Source of the DNA: Mycobacterium pinniadriaticum
GTDB taxonomy: Bacteria; Actinomycetota; Actinomycetes; Mycobacteriales; Mycobacteriaceae
Direction of reading: 5' to 3'
DNA length: 64,000 bases
NCBI RefSeq assembly: GCF_026242045.1
Contig: NZ_JAPJDO010000002.1
Span: 124,001-188,000, forward strand
Part shown: positions 32,341 to 40,537 of the stretch, piece by piece
How positions within the stretch are numbered: position 1 is the first letter of the stretch
Layout of the letters: every line of letters starts with the position of its first letter
Translations under genes and position numbers: made by a program
The notes under the pieces: model-generated
The model's input: only the letters and a program-made list of their open reading frames with translations
What the model was told of the DNA's origin: nothing
Databases searched by the model: none

Positions 32341-33993
32341 CTAGCCGGCGGTATAGGCGGCTGCGCCGCGAAGATAGGTCGCCCGAAGCGGCAGATCGGG
32401 CAGCGCCAAGGCCGGAACACCTCGCGGATCGTGGTGCAGCCACACCAGGTCGGCGTCGGCGCCGGGAGTGATGCGGCCCCAGGTCGGCTCGGCGAACGCC
32501 TGGTAGGCCACTGCATCGGTGTACGCGGACAGCGCGCGCTCGATCGGCACGATCTCATGCGGCGTCCAGCCACCCTCGGGCTGCCCGTCGGGAGTGCGCC
32601 GCGATGTCGCCACCGCGATTCCGTCCAGCGGAGATCCCGACGAGACCGGCCAATCCGAGCCGAACGCGAGCGCGGCACCGGAGCGGTTCAGGGTTTGCAG
32701 TTGGTACTGCCGGTCGCTGCGGTCGGCGCCGAGGCGGGGGATGGTCAGCACGGTCATCAGCGCGTCCATCTGCGCCCACAGCGGTTGCATGTTGGGGATG
32801 ACATCGAGTGCGGCGAACCGCCCGATGTCGGCGGCGTCGACCAGTTGAACGTGGGCGATCACCGGCCTGCGGTCCCGTGCCCCATTTCGGGCGGCGACGT
32901 ACTCGATCGCATCGAGGGCCTGGCGGACCGCGGCGTCGCCGATGGCGTGGATGTGTATCTGCATCCCGAGCTCGTCCACCCGGCGCGCCGCCGCGGCCAG
33001 TGAGTCGCCCTCCCAGTTACGCATGCCGTGGCTGTCCCCCGACTCGCTTCGCTCTGCCCCGCCGGAATGGCTGTGCAGCCCGGAGCAGTAGGGGGCCAGC
33101 AGCGCGCCGGTCTCGTTCTCGACAACTCCGTCGGCGAAGAACTTCACCGTCTGCGCGGTCAGCAACGGTGAATCCGCGTCCCGCACGGCTTGTCGGGACT
33201 CGGCGAAATGCTCGATCTGGCTGTCGAAATAGCGGGGATCGGCGTACAGCGCCAGGTTGAATCGCATCCGGAGGGCACCTTGCCGGGCCGCCGCGACGTA
33301 GGTGGCGACGTCAGCGGGTTCGACCCAGGCGTCCTGTACCCAGGTGACGCCACGAGCCAGGTAATAGTCCGCGGCGGTGCCCAGCGCGCCGATGCGTTGG
33401 GCCTCGTCGCGGGCCGGCATCACCGACATCACCAGATCCGTTGCACCCCATTCCCGCAATGTGCCCAGCACGGAACCGTCCGGGCGGTGCGGGATCTCAC
33501 CGAGAACGGGATCGGGGGTATCGGGTGTGATGCCGGCGCGTTCGATGGCCGCGGTATTGCACCAGAGCGTGTGGTAGTCCCAGGCGCGCAGCACCACCGG
33601 CCGGTCCGGCACGGCCGCGTCCAGCCAGCGGGCGTCGAAGAGACCCCCGGGAGCCAGGCTGCCGTCGTAGGACGCGCCGACGATCCACTCTTCGTCGGGG
33701 TGTTCTTCGGCGTAAATCTTGACCGCGGTGACGATTTCATCGATCGTGCCGCAACCCCGGACCGCGGGGCCGACCGCTTCCAGCCCGCCATACAGCGGGT
33801 GGGCGTGCCCGTCGCCGAAGGACGGCATGAGGAATCCGCCGTCGAGGTCGACGTTGTCGCAGTCCAGCCCCGCAGCGAGTTCGCGGGCCCGTGCGCCCAG
33901 GGCGCATACCTTCCCGTCGGCGACCAGGAGGGCGTCGGAGTCGTCACCAGCACCCGTCCAGATCACGCCGCCGGTGAACAGGGTCGAGCTCAT
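32341..33993 (-). CDS. YtcJ-like amidohydrolase with an in-frame 13-residue insertion
   Basis: A 550-residue metal-dependent amidohydrolase. DGHAHP near residue 61 binds metal, HIHAIGD holds the later His, and ALAFGSDWP the final Asp. An ATG at 33993 follows GGAGACGG. Residues about 307-321 (HSGGAERSESGDSHG) look inserted: the DNA is a short repeat (33036-33060) flanked by 7-bp direct repeats TGGCTGT 39 bp apart, an exact multiple of three. The substrate is unknown. It lies downstream of the oxidase-like membrane operon with an 83-bp gap. Confidence 0.85.
   Translation of the reverse strand: MSSTLFTGGVIWTGAGDDSDALLVADGKVCALGARARELAAGLDCDNVDLDGGFLMPSFGDGHAHPLYGGLEAVGPAVRGCGTIDEIVTAVKIYAEEHPDEEWIVGASYDGSLAPGGLFDARWLDAAVPDRPVVLRAWDYHTLWCNTAAIERAGITPDTPDPVLGEIPHRPDGSVLGTLREWGATDLVMSVMPARDEAQRIGALGTAADYYLARGVTWVQDAWVEPADVATYVAAARQGALRMRFNLALYADPRYFDSQIEHFAESRQAVRDADSPLLTAQTVKFFADGVVENETGALLAPYCSGLHSHSGGAERSESGDSHGMRNWEGDSLAAAARRVDELGMQIHIHAIGDAAVRQALDAIEYVAARNGARDRRPVIAHVQLVDAADIGRFAALDVIPNMQPLWAQMDALMTVLTIPRLGADRSDRQYQLQTLNRSGAALAFGSDWPVSSGSPLDGIAVATSRRTPDGQPEGGWTPHEIVPIERALSAYTDAVAYQAFAEPTWGRITPGADADLVWLHHDPRGVPALALPDLPLRATYLRGAAAYTAG
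33029..33074 (-). repeat. Short insertion with 7-bp flanking direct repeats inside the YtcJ-like gene
   Basis: TGGCTGT occurs at 33029-33035 and again at 33068-33074. Between them, read on the minus strand, is GGGGCAGAGCGAAGCGAGTC then GGGGG (33036-33060) plus a few bases. Removing one 39-bp period restores an uninterrupted SHGMRNWEGD protein segment typical of the family, which indicates a recent insertion. Confidence 0.65.
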
Positions 33994-34076
33994 ATCCGTC
34001 TCCTACGCGAATCTGCCTCGTCCCAGTGTGACGGTAGGGCAGAGATCCCGCGCTCCAACCGGTGCTGCGGAGCGCC

Positions 34077-34346
34077 TCACACCAGGTAGATCACCAGCAC
34101 GGCCGTGAACAGCACACCCAGCCAGGCGTCGGTCGCCAGCTTGAGCCAGTTCGGGGCGGTGCGCACCTCCATGAAATTGCGGATGATCAAGCGGGCCTTC
34201 ACAAGCGCCAGCCCCAGCACCACACATGTCACCGCCACACTCGCCGACGCGACGCCCCGGGTGTGCGCCGGCGCCAACCACCACGACCCGACGGTGATCG
34301 CCACCAGAACCAGCCAGGTCCACGTGATCGTCCGCTCGCTGGTCAC
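34077..34346 (-). CDS. Cytochrome c oxidase subunit IV-like small membrane protein
   Basis: An 89-residue protein with three membrane helices (ITWTWLVLVAITVGSWWLA, ASVAVTCVVLGLALVKARL, LKLATDAWLGVLFTAVLVIYLV). The pattern LVKARLIIRNFMEVR between helices 2 and 3 is typical of the prokaryotic COX4/NorF-like accessory family. It is the last gene of a four-gene operon beginning at 36427 and directly follows the subunit III-like gene, a pairing known from oxidases and nitric oxide reductases. No catalytic subunit I gene is nearby. Confidence 0.83.
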   Translation of the reverse strand: MTSERTITWTWLVLVAITVGSWWLAPAHTRGVASASVAVTCVVLGLALVKARLIIRNFMEVRTAPNWLKLATDAWLGVLFTAVLVIYLV

Positions 34347-34350
34347 CGTC

Positions 34351-34932
34351 TCACCTCATCACGTACAGCAGGGCGAAGATGACCACCCACAGCAGATCGA
34401 CCATGTGCCAATACGTCGCACCGGATTCGACTACCCACATCCGGCGCCGACCCGGGGTGCGCAACTCACGCATGAGCGCACCCAGAACGATCAGACCGAT
34501 CAGGACGTGGATCAGGTGCACGCCGGTGATGACATAGTAGAACGAGTAGAACATGTCCGAATTGGTATGCCCAGCAACAATTTCGCGGAACCACTCATAG
34601 CATTTCAACGCCATGAAGGCCGCTCCGCTGACCGCCCCACCCCACAGCAGGCGGACCGCCCGTTGTGAATCGCCGGCCCGCGCACACAGCACCGCCCGAG
34701 CCACGAACCACGAACTGGTCAACAGGATCACGGTGTTGACCACCCCGATGGTGATGTCGAGATGTTGTTGCGCGGCCAGGAACGCGGCGCGGTTCATCGA
34801 TCGGTAGATGAGGAACACGATGAAATAGCCGCCGAAGATGACCAGGTCACCCAGGACCATGACCCACATGTGCCCATCACCGGGCACATGTGGCTGCCGC
34901 GCCCGCCGCGGGGCCTGCTCAGATACCGTCAC
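34351..34932 (-). CDS. Cytochrome c oxidase subunit III-like protein (NorE type)
   Basis: A 193-residue five-helix membrane protein of the COX3/NorE family: GDGHMWVMVLGDLVIFGGYF at the first helix, FYSFYYVITGVHLIHVLIGL in the middle, and ESGATYWHMVDLLWVVIFALLY at the end. COX3/NorE proteins stabilise heme-copper enzymes or related complexes; they bind no heme themselves. In this operon they accompany two paralogous membrane proteins instead of subunits I and II. The downstream COX4-like gene starts 4 bp beyond its stop. Confidence 0.87.
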   Translation of the reverse strand: MTVSEQAPRRARQPHVPGDGHMWVMVLGDLVIFGGYFIVFLIYRSMNRAAFLAAQQHLDITIGVVNTVILLTSSWFVARAVLCARAGDSQRAVRLLWGGAVSGAAFMALKCYEWFREIVAGHTNSDMFYSFYYVITGVHLIHVLIGLIVLGALMRELRTPGRRRMWVVESGATYWHMVDLLWVVIFALLYVMR

Positions 34933-34940
34933 CAGAGCTC

Positions 34941-35684
34941 CTAGTCCAACGCCGGCTCATCAGCGGCCTGGCTCGCGGCCGCCCTGCGCAACAACATGAT
35001 CAGCGCCCCCAGCCACACCGAGAACACCACGACGGCCCACCAGAAGGCGATCGAGCCGTTCCACGCGAACGGACCCGACGGGAAGACGAACATCTGGGTA
35101 GCGATCACTTCGGTGATGATCTGCCAGATCGACACGTAGGCAAACCATTTGGGGAAGATGTTGTTCCGGTCGTAGAGGATCGCGATCGCCAGCACCAGAT
35201 AGGCGACTGAGAAGCAGCCCAAAGACCCGTTGTAGGACAGCATTCCGAGGTCGTAGAGCAGGCTGATCAATTCGGGATCGCGGTCGGGCCGGAAGGCCGC
35301 GGTCAGGAAGCACACGGTCACCAACAGGAATCCCGGTATCGCGCCGACACTCATCCCGCCGAGATAGCCGTAGGCGAACACTGAGCCCACCGACATCCGC
35401 TTCATCTGGTAGGCGACCAGACCGTTGGTCATCGCGGCGCCGCCGAGGAGGACCAGCAGCACGGTGAAACCGATCTGGATGGTGAGGTGGTGCTGATTGA
35501 AGAACGCCACTTTGTCCGCGGCGGTCACGTCCGGCCGGGGTGGCGGCGTGACCCTGGTCAGCAGGCAGATGATCACACCGAACGCCGCGTACCAGGCCGG
35601 GAAGAACCACGTCATCCACCAGACATCGCGCTGGCCGCCGCCGGCCGTCTTCGACGACGATCGATCCGGGGTGAGGACACTCAC
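34941..35684 (-). CDS. Six-helix membrane protein B of the oxidase-like operon (unknown family)
   Basis: About 247 residues from a GTG at 35682-35684 that overlaps the stop of the upstream gene. Six hydrophobic segments are visible. The stretch FAYGYLGGMSVGAIPGFLL followed by TAAFRPDRDPELISLLYDLG aligns with the same region of the upstream protein (AYCYLTAVVSG, then VAAFRPERNPELIQLLDDLA), so the two are paralogues. The loop RPxRxPELIxLL is the most conserved part and probably functional. I do not recognise the family and see no heme or copper motif that I can support. Confidence 0.75.
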   Translation of the reverse strand: MSVLTPDRSSSKTAGGGQRDVWWMTWFFPAWYAAFGVIICLLTRVTPPPRPDVTAADKVAFFNQHHLTIQIGFTVLLVLLGGAAMTNGLVAYQMKRMSVGSVFAYGYLGGMSVGAIPGFLLVTVCFLTAAFRPDRDPELISLLYDLGMLSYNGSLGCFSVAYLVLAIAILYDRNNIFPKWFAYVSIWQIITEVIATQMFVFPSGPFAWNGSIAFWWAVVVFSVWLGALIMLLRRAAASQAADEPALD

Positions 35685-36427
35685 GCGGCCACCACACCGT
35701 CGTCGACAGCCTGCCGGTACACCGCCCGGCGCAGGACGAAGAACATCACGATGACGAAGACCACGTAGGCGACGTTGCGCACCCAGAACGACCACAACCC
35801 GTCCCAGGCCAGGGGACCGGTCTGGAACACCGCCGCGCCCGCCGCGGGCACCATCGCCGCGGCGACCACCAAGCAGAAGTGTCCGACCCACCGGGGGAAG
35901 ACCGGATCGTCGCGGTCGTCGAAGTAGACCGCCAGGGCCACCAGCACGAACTGTGAGACGACCATGCCAACCGGTGCGATGAACACGATCCAGGCCAGGT
36001 CGTCGAGCAGCTGGATGAGTTCGGGATTGCGCTCCGGACGGAACGCCGCCACCAGGAAGAAGATATTGGAGAGCGCGAAGATGGTGGCGCCGCTGACCAC
36101 TGCCGTCAGATAGCAGTAGGCGAAGACGTGGCTCTGGCCCTTCATCCGCTTCATCTGCACGACGATCACCATCAGCAGCGGCAGGATCATGATGCCGCAC
36201 AGATTGAAGGTCACCTGGCTGAAGCGGATCCACGCGGTGTGGTCGGCGTAGAAAGACGCCACCTGCTGCGCGGTCATCGTCGGGGACATCGGTGGCCAGA
36301 AACCCGGAAAGGCCAGCGCGGCGACCAGCAGCACGACGCCCACCACGGGCCCGGTCCACAGGCTCACCCACTGTGCCTTGATGTTCCCGGCCTTCGGCAG
36401 GTCCTGTGCCTGCTCGAGAATCTGCAT
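35681..36427 (-). CDS. Six-helix membrane protein A of the oxidase-like operon (unknown family)
   Basis: About 248 residues from the ATG at 36425-36427 with GGAGG upstream. It has six likely membrane segments and the conserved loop FRPERNPELIQLL between helices 3 and 4, shared with its downstream paralogue. It is the first gene of the operon A-B-COX3-COX4. Two CTGAGT-type palindromes lie directly upstream and face a divergent TetR gene. No cofactor motif is clear. The pair could form a heterodimeric membrane core that uses the COX3/COX4-like accessory subunits. Confidence 0.75.
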   Translation of the reverse strand: MQILEQAQDLPKAGNIKAQWVSLWTGPVVGVVLLVAALAFPGFWPPMSPTMTAQQVASFYADHTAWIRFSQVTFNLCGIMILPLLMVIVVQMKRMKGQSHVFAYCYLTAVVSGATIFALSNIFFLVAAFRPERNPELIQLLDDLAWIVFIAPVGMVVSQFVLVALAVYFDDRDDPVFPRWVGHFCLVVAAAMVPAAGAAVFQTGPLAWDGLWSFWVRNVAYVVFVIVMFFVLRRAVYRQAVDDGVVAA

Positions 36428-36442
36428 CGTCCGGCCTCCAAA

Positions 36443-36492
36443 CTGAGTCGACTCAGATCGGGCACACGGTAGCATTTTCTGAGTGGAGTCAG
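36443..36492. promoter_or_regulatory. Two palindromic operator copies between the membrane operon and TetR
   Basis: CTGAGTCGACTCAG (36443-36456) is a perfect 14-bp palindrome. A second, imperfect copy CTGAGTGGAGTCAG lies at 36479-36492, starting 36 bp later and ending 4 bp before the TetR ATG. The pair covers nearly the whole 69-bp gap between divergent starts, as expected for an autoregulating TetR repressor that also controls the operon. Confidence 0.75.
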
Positions 36493-36496
36493 TTCT

Positions 36497-37096
36497 ATGT
36501 TGACCGAGAAGCCGGTCCGCAAGGGCGCGCAGACGCGCGAACGGCTGCTCGGGGCGGCCACGGCGGAGTTCAAACGTGCCGGTATGGCGGCGGCGGACAC
36601 GACGGCGATCGCCTCGGCCGCCGGGGTCGCTCACGGCACCTTCTTTTTTCACTTCCCCACCAAGGAACACGTCCTGATCGAGCTGGAGAAGCGCGAGGAG
36701 GACCGGATGGCCGCTGAGCTCGCCCGCTCGTTCGCCAAGCCGCACACGCTGCGCGACACACTCACCGAGTGCTTCCGGGTGCTGGAGAAACTGGAGCGCC
36801 GGCTTGGTGGACCTTTGTTCAAAGACTTTCTGGCGCTGCACTTTTCCGCAAGCCGTCCGCCGTCAGACGAGTGGCGTAACCACCCGGTGATCGTCACCGT
36901 CGTCGACGAACTCGGGCGCGCACGCGACCGTGGTGAAATCCCTGCCGATGTCGACGTGCTGCACAACGGGGTGACGTTCCTCGTCGGCCTCTACGCGCTG
37001 CTGATGACCATTCCGGAGACGCCGGAGTTCCGTCGGCCATTCATCGACGACTACCTCACCACCTACATGTACGGTCTGCGCGCCGTGCGGCCGTGA
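36497..37096 (+). CDS. TetR-family transcriptional regulator of the membrane operon
   Basis: A 199-residue TetR protein: KGAQTRERLLGAATAEF, then the helix-turn-helix ADTTAIASAAGVAHGTFFFHF. The C-terminal domain has the HPVIVTVVDELGRARDRGEI helix typical of this family. It is divergent from the four-gene membrane operon, with two CTGAGT palindromes in the gap. The second palindrome nearly touches its own ATG, which suggests autoregulation. The ligand is unknown. Confidence 0.88.
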   Translation: MLTEKPVRKGAQTRERLLGAATAEFKRAGMAAADTTAIASAAGVAHGTFFFHFPTKEHVLIELEKREEDRMAAELARSFAKPHTLRDTLTECFRVLEKLERRLGGPLFKDFLALHFSASRPPSDEWRNHPVIVTVVDELGRARDRGEIPADVDVLHNGVTFLVGLYALLMTIPETPEFRRPFIDDYLTTYMYGLRAVRP

Positions 37097-37100
37097 CCGG

Positions 37101-37370
37101 CTAGGCCTTGCCGTTGCGCTCCCGGTGCTTACAGCCCGGCCAGCAGCACGGGCGCCGCATGCCTTCCTCCAGTTCTTCCTGGGTGCGACGGATGCGCCGC
37201 GCGCGGGTCGCGTCTTGCTTGGCGTCTTCGACCCAGCAGATGAATTCGTTGCGGGCCAGCGGAGTGATGTCACGCCATGCCGCAAGGGCGGTGTCGTTGC
37301 CGAGCAGGGCACTGCGCAGGTCTGCCGGGAGCTCGTGCACCACCCCAGCGGGGACGTGTCGAGCGGTCAC
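37101..37370 (-). CDS. YdeI/OmpD-associated family protein, short form
   Basis: About 89 residues from a GTG at 37368-37370; a TTG at 37386-37388 would add six. The sequence (LARNEFICWVEDAKQDATRA, then RPCCWPGCKHRER) is the C-terminal module found in YdeI-like proteins, with a CCWPGC cysteine cluster. Its function is unknown; E. coli YdeI relatives were linked to bacteriocin and peptide resistance. It converges on the TetR gene with 4 bp between stops. Confidence 0.75.
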   Translation of the reverse strand: MTARHVPAGVVHELPADLRSALLGNDTALAAWRDITPLARNEFICWVEDAKQDATRARRIRRTQEELEEGMRRPCCWPGCKHRERNGKA

Positions 37371-37460
37371 TTCGTGACGGTAACTCAACCACTCCGATAA
37401 CTTCCCTCCGCCATCGATTACGCGCCGCTAACGTGGAGCACACGCGGGAGGGGACAACCG

Positions 37461-38561
37461 GTGGACGACGAGTGGACTTCCAGGCAGGGCGGCCAGGTTG
37501 GGGGTCCCGTTGCGCGATGGTGGCATCAGCCCGATCAGTTCGACTGGCTCACCACGTATCTCAGCGCTCGCGGGCTGGCGATGCCCACGCGGCTGCTCAT
37601 GGCGATCATCTCCGGGGCACTGATGCTCATGGCGGTGGCCGGACTGACGTCCCGAAACGTGCCGATGGCAGTCGCGGTGGCCTTCAGCGTTGTCGCAGTG
37701 GTCGTCGGTCTCGGATACGCCGTGTTGTGGTTACGGGGATGGCCGACCAAGAAGCAATCGCTTGCGATGGCGGGCATCGGCGGCGTACTCATCGCGGCAG
37801 GGTGCGTGATGCAGCCCGAGCCGATCATCGCGCTGATGGGATGTACCGGCCTGGCGATCCTCGGCGGATACGCCGCGTTCTTCCACAACGCAAAGGCAGT
37901 CGCCGTCAACGTCAGCATCGCGATCACCGCAGGCGCGGTCTGTGCGGTACGGGCGGCCCCGGACAACGGCTTGGCAGTTGCGACCGCGGGGTTGTGGCTG
38001 GTCATCGAACTCAACCTTGCGGTGCCCCTGGCGATTCAAACGGTGGTGCGCACGCTGGGGGCCGACGTCGTCCGGTCCGACCACGACCCACTGACCGGCG
38101 TTCTGAATCGACGGGCTTTCTACGAGCGGGCGACCAACCTGCTGACCTCACCCCGCGACGATCTGCATCTCGTCGTGGTGATGATCGACCTGGACAAGTT
38201 CAAGAGGCTCAACGACGCCTACGGCCACGTGGCGGGCGATCAGGCGCTCACCGCCGTCGGGTGGGTGCTCCGCGAGGCGAGCAACAGTTCGGCCATCATC
38301 GGGCGTTTTGGTGGCGAGGAGTTCACCGTCGTCGACGTCGTGTCCGCCGAGGCGGCCGAACGATTGCCATCACAACTGTGCGCCGCCGTCGCCGGGTTAC
38401 CGCACCCGGTCACCGCGAGCGTCGGGGCTGCCATCGTCCGCTGGGACGGCCCGTCCGCGGTGGACGACCTGATCTGCTCGGCCGATGCCGCCATGTACGC
38501 CGCCAAGCGCGCGGGTGGCAATCAGACCCGAATCTGTCGGCCTGCCCGGGTCGGCCACTGA
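37461..38561 (+). CDS. Membrane-bound diguanylate cyclase (GGDEF, GGEEF variant)
   Basis: A 366-residue protein with GTG start and GGGAGGGG upstream. Residues 45-190 contain about six membrane helices with no periplasmic sensor domain. The GGDEF domain (200-355) has VVMIDLDKFKRLND for metal and substrate and the active loop RFGGEEF (GGEEF 284-288), an allowed catalytic variant. The RxxD inhibitory site expected just before the loop is absent (SNSSAII). It should make cyclic di-GMP without the usual product inhibition. No EAL or effector gene is nearby. Confidence 0.9.
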   Translation: MDDEWTSRQGGQVGGPVARWWHQPDQFDWLTTYLSARGLAMPTRLLMAIISGALMLMAVAGLTSRNVPMAVAVAFSVVAVVVGLGYAVLWLRGWPTKKQSLAMAGIGGVLIAAGCVMQPEPIIALMGCTGLAILGGYAAFFHNAKAVAVNVSIAITAGAVCAVRAAPDNGLAVATAGLWLVIELNLAVPLAIQTVVRTLGADVVRSDHDPLTGVLNRRAFYERATNLLTSPRDDLHLVVVMIDLDKFKRLNDAYGHVAGDQALTAVGWVLREASNSSAIIGRFGGEEFTVVDVVSAEAAERLPSQLCAAVAGLPHPVTASVGAAIVRWDGPSAVDDLICSADAAMYAAKRAGGNQTRICRPARVGH

Positions 38562-38632
38562 GCTGCCCGGCAGGGGTTGCCCAACCGGCGTCGACATGCA
38601 GAGTCGGCGAACATGCGTGATTGTTAGTAAGC

Positions 38633-40537
38633 ATGTCGGCCCCGACCACAAGCGAACAGCACAAGCGAGTGCATCCCGTCGACGAAGTGCTGCCGATCCC
38701 GAAGCTGGCTACCTACGGCTTCCAGCACGTCGTCGCCTTCTACGCCGGTGCGGTATTGGTGCCGATCATCATCGCCGGCGCCATCAAACTGCCGCAGCAG
38801 GATCTGGTCAAACTCATCACCGCCGACCTGTTCACCTGCGGCATCGCCTCGATCATCCAGGCCGTCGGGTTCTGGAAAGTCGGCGTGCGACTGCCGTTGC
38901 TCCAGGGCGTGACGTTCGCCGGGGTGTCACCGATCATCGCCATCGGTCTGGCCCACGGCGGCGGGTCGGCAAGCCTGCTCTACGTCTACGGCGCGGTGAT
39001 CGTGGCCGGCGTCTTCACCTTCGCGATCGCACCGATCTTCATCAAGCTGCTGCGCTTCTTCCCGCCGGTCGTCACGGGCACGCTGATCACGATCATCGGG
39101 TTGTGTCTGGTGCCCGTCGGCGCCGGTGATGCGGTGACCAACCCGCACACCGGCGAACACGACCCCACCAACGTCCGCTGGTTCCTCTACGCGCTGGGCA
39201 CCATCGCGATCATCGTGGCGATCCAACGGCTCTTCCGCGGTTTCATGGCGACCATCGCCGTCCTGCTCGGACTGGTCATCGGCTGCGCGGTGGCCTTCGC
39301 GCTGGGCGATATGAACTTCGACAAGGTGGGCGAGGCGTCCGCGATCGGATTCACCCAGCCATTCCTGTTCGGTATGCCCAAATTCGACATCGTCGCCTGC
39401 CTGACGATGATCATCGTGCTCATGATCACCGCGGTCGAATCCACCGGGTCGACCATCGCCACCGGCGAGATCGTCGGCAAACGCGTCAAGGCCGCCGACA
39501 TCGGCAACGTGCTGCGCGCCGACGGACTGGCCACCGTGATCGGCGGCATCTTCAACTCGTTCCCGTACACCGCGTTCTCGGAGAATGTCGGCTTGGTCCG
39601 GCTGACCGGTGTCAAGAGCCGTTGGGTGGTGGCAGCGGCCGGCGTCATCATGATCATTCTGGGATTCCTGCCGAAGGTCGCGGCCATCGTCTCCTCGATC
39701 CCCAACCCGGTGCTCGGTGGCGCGGCGTTGACGCTGTTCGCCACCGTCGCCGTGGTCGGAATCCAAACCCTGGGCAAGGTCGACTTCACCGACCACCGCA
39801 ACCTCATCATCGTGACCACCAGCCTCGCCCTGGCCTTGTGGGTGACCTCCTATCCCGACGTATCGAAGGCGATGCCGGCAGGCATCGACCTCCTGTTCGG
39901 CAGCGGTATCAGCATCGGAGCCGTCGCCGCGATCCTGCTGAATATCGTGTTCTTCCACACCGGATCTCGCGGGCCGCGGGTTGCCGGCGGGGGATCCATC
40001 ACCCTCGACGAAGTGAACGCGATGACCAGGGAGCGGTTCACCGAAGTGTTCGGCCATGTCGTCCAGGATGTGCCCTGGGCAGTCGAGCGGGCCTTCGAGC
40101 AGCGGCCGTTCACCGACACCAGGGCGCTCCGTGAGGCGTTCCAGGACGCCGTGCTGACCGGCTCGTCCGAGCAGCAGCTGGAACTGATCCGGGCCTTTCC
40201 CAACCTGGGCGCCGAGGACGCGACGGGCCACGCACTGGCCGTCGACCATGTGGCCTTGTCCAAACTCGACGAGGACGACCACAACGATGTCGTCGAGTTG
40301 GCGACGGCCTACGAGGAGCATTTCGGCTTCCCGTTGGTGATCTGCGCCAGGGAGACCGAGCGATTCGATCGGGTGCTCAAGAACGGCTGGTCGCGCATCG
40401 ACAACTCGCCCGGTGCCGAAAAGGCCTTCGCGCTGATCGAGATCGCCAAAATCGTCAACTACCGGTTCAGCGATCTGGTCGCCGACGCCAACCCGATCGC
40501 CGCCGCGCGGTTCAGCAGGCTCGACGAGCTCACGTGA
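38633..40537 (+). CDS. NCS2 xanthine/uracil permease fused to a degenerate UraD-like domain
   Basis: A 634-residue fusion. Residues 20-450 are a typical NCS2 nucleobase transporter with about 12-14 helices, including QGVTFAGVSPI and the TAVESTGSTIATGEIVG motif near 270. After a short linker, residues 460-630 resemble OHCU decarboxylase (YEEHFGFPLVICA; ALIEIAKIVNYRFSDL). The catalytic His-Pro of that family reads AFPNLG, so Phe522 replaces His, and the S-x2-E-Q motif is also missing. The domain is thus unlikely to be catalytic and may be regulatory or a docking part. It heads the purine operon; uraD overlaps its end (GTGA). Confidence 0.9.
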   Translation: MSAPTTSEQHKRVHPVDEVLPIPKLATYGFQHVVAFYAGAVLVPIIIAGAIKLPQQDLVKLITADLFTCGIASIIQAVGFWKVGVRLPLLQGVTFAGVSPIIAIGLAHGGGSASLLYVYGAVIVAGVFTFAIAPIFIKLLRFFPPVVTGTLITIIGLCLVPVGAGDAVTNPHTGEHDPTNVRWFLYALGTIAIIVAIQRLFRGFMATIAVLLGLVIGCAVAFALGDMNFDKVGEASAIGFTQPFLFGMPKFDIVACLTMIIVLMITAVESTGSTIATGEIVGKRVKAADIGNVLRADGLATVIGGIFNSFPYTAFSENVGLVRLTGVKSRWVVAAAGVIMIILGFLPKVAAIVSSIPNPVLGGAALTLFATVAVVGIQTLGKVDFTDHRNLIIVTTSLALALWVTSYPDVSKAMPAGIDLLFGSGISIGAVAAILLNIVFFHTGSRGPRVAGGGSITLDEVNAMTRERFTEVFGHVVQDVPWAVERAFEQRPFTDTRALREAFQDAVLTGSSEQQLELIRAFPNLGAEDATGHALAVDHVALSKLDEDDHNDVVELATAYEEHFGFPLVICARETERFDRVLKNGWSRIDNSPGAEKAFALIEIAKIVNYRFSDLVADANPIAAARFSRLDELT

